Below are positions 7,369-15,050 of a DNA stretch of 33,298 nt, in pieces. The DNA comes from a bacterium. Its GTDB lineage: Bacteria > Chloroflexota > Chloroflexia > Chloroflexales > Kallotenuaceae. The DNA is taken from the NCBI GenBank assembly GCA_016781505.1, contig JADDQF010000035.1:39638-72935 (forward strand). The letters are read 5' to 3'. Each line of letters opens with the position of its first letter. Positions within the stretch are counted from its first letter, which is position 1. A model generated the notes under the pieces. It saw nothing but the letters and a program-made list of their open reading frames with translations. It was not told the DNA's origin and made no database searches. Both the position numbers and the translations under genes were made by a program.

Positions 7369-8355
7369 ATGATTCGCCGCCTCTTGAAGCTATCCAACCC
7401 GCGCCAGCTAGCCAGTCGTCGCCAACGACCGCTGCGGCAGCCACCGCTGCCACTTGACCAACGGGTTCATGCGATAACGCTGCGCAGTGCTGCACTTGGA
7501 ATCCGTAAGCGCTTTTACCTGTACACGCCGCCACATTACACCGCCACACAGCACCCACTACCAACACTGTATCTGTTTCGTGGTCACGAGCAGGAGTGGA
7601 TTAATCCGCAGCAGGATAGCCAGCGCAACAATCGGACGGTGGTGGATGTGTACGAGGAACTGCTGCGAGCTGGTGCCGTTGGACCAATGATCCTGGTGTT
7701 TCCCGGCATCAGCAGTGCGGATAACGGCGTGCCAGGGCTCCTGGTGAACTTCAAGCAGCCTGAGGTCCAGCCTAAGCCGGGCGTTGGCCGGGGCCGCTTC
7801 CAGGATTATTTTCTCCACGAGCTCGTGCCGTATGTCGATGCGCACTACCGCACCGATCCCGGTCGTCGGGGTACGGATGGCTTTTCCTTGGGCGGTTTTA
7901 TGGCCACCAAAATTGCCGCGCAGTATCCGGCGCTGTTTCGCACGGCCGGAGCCTACGACGGGTTATTCTTTTGGGATGATCCCACCGATGGCGCCACCAT
8001 CGCTGCGACCGATCTGACCTTTGCCAACCCCATCTTCGATCCAGCCTTTGGGGCAGGACCAGATCGTGATCGACGCTATGCGGCGGCCAACAATGCGCTG
8101 AACTTAGTGCGGAGGGCTGAGCCGGCACTTTTGCGAAAGGTGACCTGGCTGATCGAGTACGGGCCGGAATCAGGCGAGCCCCACGACTCCAACTTTTACC
8201 GAGGGCACAGGCTATGTAAGCTGCTTGCCAGCAAAGGTGTTCACAATCAAGGGCGGGGGGAATTGGCAAGCGGCTCCCATTCGTGGTGGTGGGCCGACGA
8301 ACATATGCGGCATGTGCTGCCGCTGCATTGGCAAGCATTATCAGCACAAAGGTAG
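7369..8355 (+). CDS. Alpha/beta-hydrolase esterase (esterase D family)
   Basis: A 328-residue putative serine esterase of the esterase D/enterochelin-esterase type. After a basic, Pro-rich N-terminus, Y-L-Y-T-P-P-H-Y and L-P-T-L-Y-L-F-R-G-H-E match the early strands. The nucleophile elbow G-F-S-L-G-G places Ser173, and S-G-S-H-S-W-W-W places the likely catalytic His304. The acid is probably one of the aspartates or glutamates near 260-275. No signal peptide is seen, though the first 30 residues are strongly basic. The ATG at 7369 has only a poor ribosome site and overlaps an upstream open frame by 4 bp, so translation may be coupled. Substrate unknown. A second, shorter member of the family lies at 9332, suggesting both belong to one hydrolase/ligase neighbourhood. 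Confidence 0.88.
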   Translation: MIRRLLKLSNPRQLASRRQRPLRQPPLPLDQRVHAITLRSAALGIRKRFYLYTPPHYTATQHPLPTLYLFRGHEQEWINPQQDSQRNNRTVVDVYEELLRAGAVGPMILVFPGISSADNGVPGLLVNFKQPEVQPKPGVGRGRFQDYFLHELVPYVDAHYRTDPGRRGTDGFSLGGFMATKIAAQYPALFRTAGAYDGLFFWDDPTDGATIAATDLTFANPIFDPAFGAGPDRDRRYAAANNALNLVRRAEPALLRKVTWLIEYGPESGEPHDSNFYRGHRLCKLLASKGVHNQGRGELASGSHSWWWADEHMRHVLPLHWQALSAQR

Positions 8356-8371
8356 CAGTTCCAGTACGCCG

Positions 8372-8380
8372 TGGTACAAT
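8372..8380 (+). promoter_or_regulatory. Extended -10 of C26 hydrolase gene
   Basis: TGG-TACAAT, identical to the HNH-gene element on the other strand, about 117 bp before the ATG. No good -35 is visible at 17 bp. It would place transcription start near 8387. Confidence 0.4.
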
Positions 8381-8496
8381 TAACAACCAATATTTCGCGA
8401 CATAGTGTTGTGTACGGTGGCACAAGCACCCCGGCCGAGCGCTTGCATGAGCAGACGTTTTGGTCGGGGAGTTGTTTTACCAAATAGGGTGAGCGC

Positions 8497-9231
8497 ATGA
8501 AAGCACTGATTGGCATTACCTGTGGCACATTTCGGGATCGGGATTGGTGTCCACCAATTCATGGCCACCGGCAAACGTATATCGATGCGGTAGTGAACGC
8601 CGGCGGCGCGCCGTTTTTGTTTCCGCTGATCGAGGATCAGGCTGTCCTCCGGGCGCTGTACGACCGGCTGGACGGTGTTTTGCTGGCAGGCGGCAACGAT
8701 GTCGATCCACAGCATTATGGCGAAGAGCCGCTACCGCAGCTGGGCAAGGTCGATGGGCAGCGGGATCGGGTTGAGCTGCAGCTGGCGCGCTGGGCTACCG
8801 CGGAAGGCAAGCCGGTGCTGGGGATTTGCCGCGGGATGCAGGTGCTGAATGTGGCGTTGGGCGGCTCATTGTATCAAGATATCGGCACGCAGCTGACCCA
8901 AGCGATCGTGCACGACAGCTCGTTCACCTGCGAGAACTGGGCGCATATGGCGCACGACCTGCACATCGAGCCCAACTCCAAGCTTGGCCGGCTGTTCGGC
9001 CCGAACGCATTTCCGACCAACTCGCTGCACCATCAGTCGCTCAAGTTGATCGCGCCGGGGCTGCAAGCCGTTGGCTGGGCGCCGGACGGCGTGGTGGAGC
9101 TGATCGAAGGCGACGACGAGCGCTTCATTATTGGGGTGCAATGCCACCCGGAGGCGCTGCAGGCCGAGGCGGATCCACGCTGGCGGGCGCTATTTGAAGC
9201 GTTTGTGGAAAGCTGCCGCGTCCATGTGTAG
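8497..9231 (+). CDS. Peptidase C26 / gamma-glutamyl hydrolase-like (PuuD family)
   Basis: A class I glutamine-amidotransferase-fold hydrolase of 244 residues, the usual length for gamma-glutamyl-GABA hydrolase (PuuD) and relatives. Visible signatures are G-V-L-L-A-G-G-N-D-V-D-P, the nucleophile elbow G-I-C-R-G-M-Q with Cys111, and G-V-Q-C-H-P-E with His217 and Glu219, which complete the catalytic triad. The family cleaves gamma-glutamyl amide bonds in the cytoplasm. No polyamine-pathway genes (puuA, puuB, puuC) are present. The GCS2-type and ATP-grasp ligases downstream suggest it may hydrolyse their product or an intermediate. The ATG at 8497 is preceded by AGGGTGAG. Confidence 0.92.
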   Translation: MKALIGITCGTFRDRDWCPPIHGHRQTYIDAVVNAGGAPFLFPLIEDQAVLRALYDRLDGVLLAGGNDVDPQHYGEEPLPQLGKVDGQRDRVELQLARWATAEGKPVLGICRGMQVLNVALGGSLYQDIGTQLTQAIVHDSSFTCENWAHMAHDLHIEPNSKLGRLFGPNAFPTNSLHHQSLKLIAPGLQAVGWAPDGVVELIEGDDERFIIGVQCHPEALQAEADPRWRALFEAFVESCRVHV

Positions 9232-9278
9232 CGCCGCGACGCAGGGCTGTAGGCGACACGGGTTGCGGGAGCGGTTTA

Positions 9279-9287
9279 TGCTACAAT
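9279..9287 (+). promoter_or_regulatory. Extended -10 of second esterase gene
   Basis: TGC-TACAAT lies 45 bp upstream of the esterase ATG. No -35 stands at 17 bp. A TTGCGG at 13 bp is too close to be used. Confidence 0.4.
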
Positions 9288-9331
9288 AACGCCGCCCGCA
9301 GCCATCCGACTGGCACATCAAAGGAGTTGCC

Positions 9332-10051
9332 ATGCACCGCAGTTACCACCGCTGGTTCAGCCCGGCGCTCGGCCGCGACATGGAGCTCCTGCTGTTCGGC
9401 CATGCCGGCGCGCCGGTCGTTGTGTTCCCAACCTCCCAGGGCCGCTTCTTCGAGTACGAGGATCGGGGCATGGTTGGCGCGCTCTCCGAGCATCTGGAGC
9501 AAGGCTGGATCCAGCTGATCTGCGTCGACAGCGTTGATAGCGAAAGCTTTTACTGCCGCTGGGCGCATCCCGGCGGCCGGATCTGGCGGCATGTTCAGTA
9601 CGAGAATTACCTCCTCGGCGAGGTCATCCCGGCGGTGCGTGGCCAGAACAGCAACTCCTTCTGGATGACCACCGGCTGCTCGTTTGGCGCCTACCATGCG
9701 GTCAACCTCGCCCTGAAACACCCCCACGTCATTCGCCGCACCATTGGCCTGAGCGGAGTTTACGACATCCGGCGCTTTCTGGATGGCTTCTACAACGATC
9801 ATGTGTACTTCAACAATCCGCTCGACTACACGGCGAATCTGCATGATCGCGGCCTGATCGACCGGCTGAAGCAGCAAGACATTATTCTGGCAACCGGGGA
9901 GGACGATCCCAATCGTTGGTCAAACGACCGGCTCTCGGCGCAGCTGTGGCGCGCCGACGTTGGCCACGCTTACCGCTTGTGGGATGGTTGGGCGCATGAT
10001 TGGCCATGGTGGCAGCAGATGATCCGCCACTACATCGGCGGGCACGACTGA
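9332..10051 (+). CDS. Esterase family protein (alpha/beta hydrolase)
   Basis: A 239-residue compact putative esterase. The elbow G-C-S-F-G-A-Y-H-A places Ser117. D-I-I-L-A-T-G-E-D-D provides the acid near Asp191, and G-W-A-H-D-W-P-W-W provides His222. The aromatic W-A-H-D-W-P-W motif after the histidine is typical of the short esterase-family proteins found beside ATP-grasp enzymes in Chloroflexota, Deinococcota and related genomes, as far as I recall the family. Cytoplasmic; no signal peptide. The ATG at 9332 has AAGGAG seven bases upstream. It is followed 53 bp later by the phosphodiesterase gene and probably heads the transcript that reaches the ligases. Confidence 0.88.
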   Translation: MHRSYHRWFSPALGRDMELLLFGHAGAPVVVFPTSQGRFFEYEDRGMVGALSEHLEQGWIQLICVDSVDSESFYCRWAHPGGRIWRHVQYENYLLGEVIPAVRGQNSNSFWMTTGCSFGAYHAVNLALKHPHVIRRTIGLSGVYDIRRFLDGFYNDHVYFNNPLDYTANLHDRGLIDRLKQQDIILATGEDDPNRWSNDRLSAQLWRADVGHAYRLWDGWAHDWPWWQQMIRHYIGGHD

Positions 10052-10104
10052 TGCTACTAACAACGTGATCAGCGCCGCTGGTCGCCTTTTTGCGAGGAGT
10101 AGCG

Positions 10105-10866
10105 ATGCGCAACGCATTTGGAGACCGGCCAGGACCCTACGTTATCGGCCATCGTGGCGCAGCGGGCTACGCGCCGGAAAACACGATGGTCTCGTTTGAG
10201 CGGGGGATTGCGCTGCGGGCCGACGCGATCGAGCTCGACATCCACCCGACGAGCGATGGCCAACTGGTGGTCATTCACGACCCCACGCTTGAGCGCACCA
10301 CCAACGGCCACGGCTTTGTCAGCACCCATTCGTTAGCCGAGATCCAAGCGCTTGATGCGGGCTCCTGGTTTGATCCATCGTTTCAAAATGTGCGCGTGCC
10401 GACGTTTCGTGAGGTGCTGGAGTGGGCCCGTGGCCGCACCAAGGTCGTGGTCGAGATCAAGCAAGGGCCGATCTTTTACCCGGCCATCGAAGAAATGATG
10501 ATTGCAGTGCTGGATCAGGCACAGATGCGCGGCGAGGTGCTCGTTATCTCGTTCGACCATCACAGCGTGCGCAAGGTCAAGCAGCTCGCGCCCGAGATTG
10601 CCACGGGCGTGCTGTATGCGGGCCGGGTTATCGATCCGGTTGGGCTAGCGCTGGCGGCGCAGGCCGATGCGCTGATGCCATATTGGCCGCTCCTGACCAA
10701 AGAGGAAGTGGCAGCGGCGCACGCAGCCGGCTTGTTGATCGGGCCGTGGGGTGGAGCCGAGCAGAATTACGAGTATATCCTGGCGACCGGCGTGGATGCC
10801 GTCTTGGCCGATTTTCCCGACCATCCACGGACCGTCATTGAGCAGCAGCAAGCTGCCGGCAGGTAG
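10105..10866 (+). CDS. Glycerophosphodiester phosphodiesterase
   Basis: A 253-residue GDPD-family TIM-barrel enzyme that splits glycerophosphodiesters into glycerol 3-phosphate and an alcohol. Catalytic features are visible: G-H-R-G (His16, Arg17), A-P-E-N-T (Glu25), E-L-D-I-H (Glu43, Asp45, metal ligands) and V-I-H-D-P (His58). The C-terminal V-D-A-V-L-A-D-F-P motif is also typical. It has no signal peptide, so it acts in the cytoplasm. The ATG at 10105 is preceded by GAGGAG at 5 bases; the open frame extends back to a TTG at 10090 that lies inside this ribosome site. The gene lies between an esterase and an ATP-grasp gene. Whether it shares a pathway with them or only supplies phosphate and glycerol is unclear. 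Confidence 0.93.
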   Translation: MRNAFGDRPGPYVIGHRGAAGYAPENTMVSFERGIALRADAIELDIHPTSDGQLVVIHDPTLERTTNGHGFVSTHSLAEIQALDAGSWFDPSFQNVRVPTFREVLEWARGRTKVVVEIKQGPIFYPAIEEMMIAVLDQAQMRGEVLVISFDHHSVRKVKQLAPEIATGVLYAGRVIDPVGLALAAQADALMPYWPLLTKEEVAAAHAAGLLIGPWGGAEQNYEYILATGVDAVLADFPDHPRTVIEQQQAAGR

Positions 10867-10938
10867 CCAGGGATCCATGAGCAACAGCCTGGCAAACAAC
10901 CTGCGTTTATGAAAAGCGACACAGAAGGAGGAGTTGCC

Positions 10939-12168
10939 TTGTCAGATACCAATGCGAAAAAAGTGGGCATCATTGTTGGTCGCGAGTGGTCGTGGCCACC
11001 GGCGATCATTGAAGAGATCAACGGGCGCAACGCGGGCGTTGTCGCGGAGTTTGCGAAGCTGGGCGGCACCAAGATGAACGAGCCCAACCCCTACGCCGTG
11101 ATTGTTGACCGCATCTCGCATGAAATTCCGTATTACCGGGCCTATCTCAAGAACGCCGTGCTGCAAGGTACCATCGTCGTCAACAACCCGTTCTGGTGGT
11201 CGGCCGACGACAAATACACGGGCGCCTCGATTGCCGACAAGCTGGGCATTCCGCATCCCAAGACGGTGGCACTACCTTCCCATTCGTATGTCGAGGGCGT
11301 GGTGGCGGAGTCGCTGCGCAACCTGCAGTACCCCCTTCCCTGGGAAGAGCATCTCCAGTATGTCGGCGGTTTTCCGGTTATTCTGAAGCCGGCGTGGGGT
11401 GGCGGCTTCAAAAAGGTGTACAAGCTCAACAGCTATGAGGAGCTGTTCCGGGCGTACAACGAAACCGGCACCGAATGCATGATGCTGCAGCAGTACATCG
11501 AGTGGGAAAAGTACGCGCGCTGTGTCTGCATCGGCCAGACCGAGATCATGACGATCAAGTTTGACGCGAACGCTCCATGGCCGCATCGCTACTTTGTGGA
11601 TCACGATTTCCTGACGCCAGACGAAGGGCGGCAGGTAACGGAAGGCGCGCTGAAGCTCAACCAAGCGCTGGGCTATGACATGAACACGGTGGAGTTCGCG
11701 ATCAAGGATGGCGTGGCCTACGCGATTGACTTTACCAACCCGGCGCCCGACTTCGACGTCGTCTCGCTGACCGAGCATTATTTTCCGTGGGTCGTCACCA
11801 AAATGGCCGACCTGTTGATCGATCTGGCGCTGGGCAAGCGCCAACAGGAGCGTATCCCGTACCGCTGGGATTATTTACTGCAAGCGGGCACGCGGCCGAT
11901 CGAGGCACAAGGCAGTGGGGCAGCCGCGGAAGCGACGAGCGGTGCGGCCAGCACAGGCACAACGACGCGCAGCCGTGCGCGGAAAGGGGCAACGGCCGAG
12001 GCAAGCCCGAGCGCAACCGAGGTGACGCCGGCGACCAAAACCAGGGCCCGAGGAGCAGCAGGCGCTGCGGAAAACAAACCGGCACGTGCTTCGCGTTCGC
12101 GCAAAGGGCAGCAGGCTGAAGCTGCGGCGGGCGACCAACTCGACGACTTGGATCAAGTAGCAGGATAA
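10939..12168 (+). CDS. ATP-grasp ligase with basic repetitive tail
   Basis: A 409-residue ATP-dependent carboxylate-amine ligase. The core (residues 5-310) shows the ATP-grasp order: V-I-L-K-P-A-W-G-G-G with Lys150 and the glycine loop, hinge M-M-L-Q-Q-Y-I-E-W-E (182-190), and metal-binding V-E-F...A-I-D-F-T-N-P (Glu252, Asp264, Asn267). The last 95 residues are low complexity (Ala, Thr, Arg, Lys) with three basic patches: R-S-R-A-R-K-G, K-T-R-A-R-G and S-R-S-R-K-G. The start is probably TTG at 10939, seven bases after GGAGG; the ATG at 10909 lacks a ribosome site. Substrates are unknown. It is the first of three ligases in a row. A 50-codon ORF begins 3 bp after its stop. Confidence 0.9.
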   Translation: MSDTNAKKVGIIVGREWSWPPAIIEEINGRNAGVVAEFAKLGGTKMNEPNPYAVIVDRISHEIPYYRAYLKNAVLQGTIVVNNPFWWSADDKYTGASIADKLGIPHPKTVALPSHSYVEGVVAESLRNLQYPLPWEEHLQYVGGFPVILKPAWGGGFKKVYKLNSYEELFRAYNETGTECMMLQQYIEWEKYARCVCIGQTEIMTIKFDANAPWPHRYFVDHDFLTPDEGRQVTEGALKLNQALGYDMNTVEFAIKDGVAYAIDFTNPAPDFDVVSLTEHYFPWVVTKMADLLIDLALGKRQQERIPYRWDYLLQAGTRPIEAQGSGAAAEATSGAASTGTTTRSRARKGATAEASPSATEVTPATKTRARGAAGAAENKPARASRSRKGQQAEAAAGDQLDDLDQVAG

Positions 12169-12171
12169 GGC

Positions 12172-12324
12172 ATGCAGCGCCGCGTGGACCAGACTGCATG
12201 GATGCAGCAAAGGGTGGAGCCGGAAATCACGCTGCAAGTAGCGACAATGCCCAACGCGTCACCGATGTGTTTTTGGCAGCTACAGCATCCGAGGATGACT
12301 AGCGCTCGTTCGACCCGCAGTTAA
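12172..12324 (+). CDS. Possible 50-residue peptide between two ligases
   Basis: The ORF starts M-Q-R-R-V-D-Q-T-A-W and ends S-A-R-S-T-R-S. Its ATG is 3 bp after the ATP-grasp stop, with AGGA six bases upstream inside the end of that gene, a classic coupling arrangement. About 34 of 50 third codon positions are G or C, close to what I see in the neighbouring genes. It has six Met, two Trp and one Cys, few acidic residues and no membrane segment. It resembles no precursor family I know. It could be a ligase substrate peptide or an accidental open frame in the 188-bp gap between the ligases. Confidence 0.35.
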   Translation: MQRRVDQTAWMQQRVEPEITLQVATMPNASPMCFWQLQHPRMTSARSTRS

Positions 12325-12356
12325 CGCATCACCGCTGCGCCAGCGAAAGGAGCTTC

Positions 12357-13724
12357 ATGGAGCTATCCGCCGCAATCAACTATTACCACAGCTTGTTGAA
12401 CGACGACTCCGCACGCGAAAATCAGGCCGTGCTTGCTGCAGGGCAGCGCCGGGAAGGGCTATTCTTTGGCGAACGGCCGCTGGCAACTGTGCTGCGGCCG
12501 CGCCTGCTGACGGGCGAACAATATGAGCACCTACGTCAGGTCAGCAAGCTGGTGGCAGGGGCATCGCGACAAGCGCGCGCCTTTGCCCTCACCGACACGA
12601 GAACCCGTGAGCTGATGGGCTTCACGCCGCTGGAGGAGGCGCTGCTGGAGATCGACCCGGGCTACACCGAGCCAAGCGCATCGTCGCGACTGGACTCCTT
12701 CTTTGACAACCAGACCGGCTCGCTCCAATTCGTGGAATACAATGCCGAAAGTCCAGCGGCGATCGCCTACGAGGATGTGCTGTCCGAAGTCTTTTTGGAG
12801 CTGCCGGTGGTCCAGGAGTTTGGCCGCCGCTACACGGTGAAGCCTATTCCCGCACGCCAGCGCATGTTTCAGGCGCTGCTGGATGCGTTTCGCGAGTGGG
12901 GCCGGGCGGACGAGCCCCACGTAGCGATCGTCGATTGGAAAGGGCTGCCGACGCATTCAGAGTTTGTCTTGTTTGAGCGCTACTTCAACGAGCAGCAGCT
13001 GGACACGCTGATCTGCTCACCCGAAGAGCTGGAATATCGTGATCGCACGCTGTATGCGCGGGGCAAGCCGATCAACCTGGTGTACCGCCGTCTGCTGACC
13101 AGTGAATTTTTGGGCCGCTATGGCGCGGCCGCGCTCGATCATCCGCTGGTCCAGGCGTGTAAAGACGGGACGGTCTGTCTGGTCAACAGCTTTCGCACCA
13201 AGCCGCTGTACAAAAAGATGATCTTCGGCCTGCTGAGCGACCCCCAGATCATGGACAGCGCCGGTATTGCCCGCGACACCCAAACGAGGCTGGCCAAGCA
13301 TATTCCGTGGACGCGGCGGGTGCAGCGCGGCACAACGACCTATCAAGAACAGGTGATCGAGCTGCTGCCGTTTATGATCGAGCAACAGGAACGACTTCTG
13401 CTCAAGCCGAACGACGAGTACGGCGGCAAAGGCATCACGATTGGGTGGGAAACCAGCCCGGATGATTGGCGGCGCGCATGTGAGGCGGCGCTCAACGATC
13501 CGTTCGTGGTGCAGGAGCGCGTGCATATCGCCTATGAAGACTATCCCGCCTACCGTGACGGCCGGCTCGAAATTGGGCGACGGCTGGTCGATACCGACCC
13601 GTATTTGTTCGGCACACATGTCGAGGGCTGCTTGACGCGCCTTTCGACGGTCACACTGTTGAATGTAACGGCAGGCGGGGGCTCCACAGTACCAACCTTG
13701 TTGATTGAGCCGTCGGGCGCGTGA
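12357..13724 (+). CDS. Circularly permuted ATP-grasp ligase
   Basis: A 455-residue ATP-grasp enzyme in which the metal-binding motif precedes the nucleotide-binding lysine. F-V-E-Y-N-A-E-S-P (Glu127, Asn129) lies before L-L-L-K-P-N-D-E-Y-G-G-K-G (Lys350 and glycine loop) and the hinge V-V-Q-E-R-V (386-388). That order is the hallmark of circularly permuted ATP-grasp proteins; the E-Y-N-A-E-S-P block also recalls glutathionylspermidine synthase-type enzymes. Such proteins form amide bonds from an acyl phosphate. The C-terminus ends with a Gly/Ser-rich beta segment. The ATG at 12357 has AGGAG at 4 bases. The gene's last 20 bp overlap only an unused upstream extension of the next gene; the true gap is 37 bp. 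Substrates are unknown. Confidence 0.88.
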   Translation: MELSAAINYYHSLLNDDSARENQAVLAAGQRREGLFFGERPLATVLRPRLLTGEQYEHLRQVSKLVAGASRQARAFALTDTRTRELMGFTPLEEALLEIDPGYTEPSASSRLDSFFDNQTGSLQFVEYNAESPAAIAYEDVLSEVFLELPVVQEFGRRYTVKPIPARQRMFQALLDAFREWGRADEPHVAIVDWKGLPTHSEFVLFERYFNEQQLDTLICSPEELEYRDRTLYARGKPINLVYRRLLTSEFLGRYGAAALDHPLVQACKDGTVCLVNSFRTKPLYKKMIFGLLSDPQIMDSAGIARDTQTRLAKHIPWTRRVQRGTTTYQEQVIELLPFMIEQQERLLLKPNDEYGGKGITIGWETSPDDWRRACEAALNDPFVVQERVHIAYEDYPAYRDGRLEIGRRLVDTDPYLFGTHVEGCLTRLSTVTLLNVTAGGGSTVPTLLIEPSGA

Positions 13725-13761
13725 TACCGGCTCCGCCCCGCGGCAAGCAAGCGAGGACACG

Positions 13762-14922
13762 ATGAACTATTTTGATCCGTATAGCCCAGATTTTCCATTT
13801 ACGATGGGCATCGAAGAGGAATATCAGATCATCGACCCGGAGACGCGCGAGCTGCGCTCGTATATCACCCAGATTTTGGAGCAAGGCCGGCTGGAGTTAC
13901 ACGAGCAGCTCAAGCCGGAGATGATGCAGTCGGTTGTCGAGGTGGGCACGCATGTGTGCCGCACGGCGGAAGAAGCGCGGGCGGAAATTACGCGGCTGCG
14001 GGGCGCTATCGCGGGTCTGGCGGCAAAACAGGGCCTGGTGATTGCGGCGGCGGGGACGCATCCGTTCTCATCGTGGGAAACCCAAGAGATCTATCCCCAC
14101 GAGCGCTACTACGGCGTCGTCAACGAGATGCAAGACGCGGCGCGGCAGCTGCTGATCTTCGGCATGCATGTGCATGTGGGCATGCCCGATCTGGAGCTAG
14201 GTGTGCAAATTCAGAACGTGGCCCGTTACTTCTTGCCGCATCTGCTCTGCCTTTCAACCAGCTCGCCATTTTGGATGGGTCGGCAAACAGGCTATAAGTC
14301 GTATCGCTCCCTGGTCTTCGGCAACTTTCCACGCACGGGTATTCCGAGCCAGTTCAGCTCGCTCAACGAATTCCAAAGCTACACGGATCTGCTGGTTAAG
14401 ACGGGCTCGATCGACAATGGCAAGAAGATTTGGTGGGATATTCGGCCCCACCCGGTATTTGGCACGATCGAAGTCCGCATCTGCGACCTGTGCACGAAAG
14501 TGGACGAAACCATTGCGATTGCCGCGCTCATCCAGGCAATTTTTGTCAAAATCTATAAGCTCTTTACCTGCAACATGACGTTCCGGGTGTATCGTCGCGC
14601 GCTGATCAATGAGAATAAATGGCGGGCGATGCGCTATGGCCTCAACGGCGAGCTGATCGACTTCGGCAAGCAGCAGTCGATGGCGGCGCGGGACCTGCTG
14701 GTGGAGCTGGTGGAGTTTGTGGACGATGTGGTCGACGATCTCGGCTCGCGCCAGGCCGTGGAGTATGTGCATCGGATGTTGGAAGAGGGCACCAGCGCGG
14801 ATCGCCAGCTGGCCACGTATGCCAGCACCGGTGACCTCAAGGCCGTGGTGGATCAGCTGGTTCGGGAAACGGTCGAAGGCGTGCCAATCGAGGGCGTTAG
14901 CATCCGCACAGCCACAGCGTAG
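13762..14922 (+). CDS. Carboxylate-amine ligase, GCS2/YbdK family
   Basis: A 386-residue member of the glutamate-cysteine ligase type 2 fold. The N-terminus carries T-M-G-I-E-E-E-Y (Glu18-20, metal and ATP binding). Residues 134-140 are G-M-H-V-H-V-G, and G-T-I-E-V-R-I-C-D supplies the family Glu and Arg. Length matches YbdK (about 370-380). Family members join an amino acid to an amine using ATP; YbdK itself has weak gamma-glutamylcysteine synthetase activity in vitro, and the physiological substrates are mostly unknown. The ATG at 13762 follows GAGGACACG; the open frame runs back to 13705 through the previous gene. It is last in the plus-strand ligase series and ends at a hairpin. Confidence 0.92.
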   Translation: MNYFDPYSPDFPFTMGIEEEYQIIDPETRELRSYITQILEQGRLELHEQLKPEMMQSVVEVGTHVCRTAEEARAEITRLRGAIAGLAAKQGLVIAAAGTHPFSSWETQEIYPHERYYGVVNEMQDAARQLLIFGMHVHVGMPDLELGVQIQNVARYFLPHLLCLSTSSPFWMGRQTGYKSYRSLVFGNFPRTGIPSQFSSLNEFQSYTDLLVKTGSIDNGKKIWWDIRPHPVFGTIEVRICDLCTKVDETIAIAALIQAIFVKIYKLFTCNMTFRVYRRALINENKWRAMRYGLNGELIDFGKQQSMAARDLLVELVEFVDDVVDDLGSRQAVEYVHRMLEEGTSADRQLATYASTGDLKAVVDQLVRETVEGVPIEGVSIRTATA

Positions 14923-14925
14923 GGC

Positions 14926-14959
14926 AGTGTCGGGGCGCGCTGCATCACGCCCCGACACT
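14926..14959. terminator. Hairpin between convergent genes
   Basis: A 12-bp perfect stem (14926-14937 with 14948-14959) has a 10-base loop, starting 4 bp after the GCS2-family stop. No T run follows. The convergent S9 peptidase gene ends 92 bp further on. Confidence 0.6.
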
Positions 14960-15050
14960 CCAATCGACACACGCACGTCCCGCAGCAGCACACCTAGACT
15001 CGCTGCGTGCCAGACGAGCTCATCCTAGGGCAGAGCTGGATGACAGGAAG

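Noticed and set aside
8447-8500. 17-codon frame ending ATGA at the C26 hydrolase start
   Set aside because: Very short, no ribosome site of its own; the hydrolase has its own upstream AGGG.
10052-10104. Possible -10 (TGCTACTAA) before the phosphodiesterase gene
   Set aside because: Only three of six bases fit and no -35 is present; cotranscription from upstream is simpler.
11272-11844. 190-codon antisense frame under the ATP-grasp gene
   Set aside because: Same reason: it mirrors a gene with intact catalytic motifs and has no ribosome site.
13017-14991. Long antisense open frames of about 245 codons under the ligase genes (13017-13760 and 14254-14991, minus)
   Set aside because: They lack ribosome sites and recognisable domains, and lie opposite strongly supported genes; high GC makes such antisense frames common.
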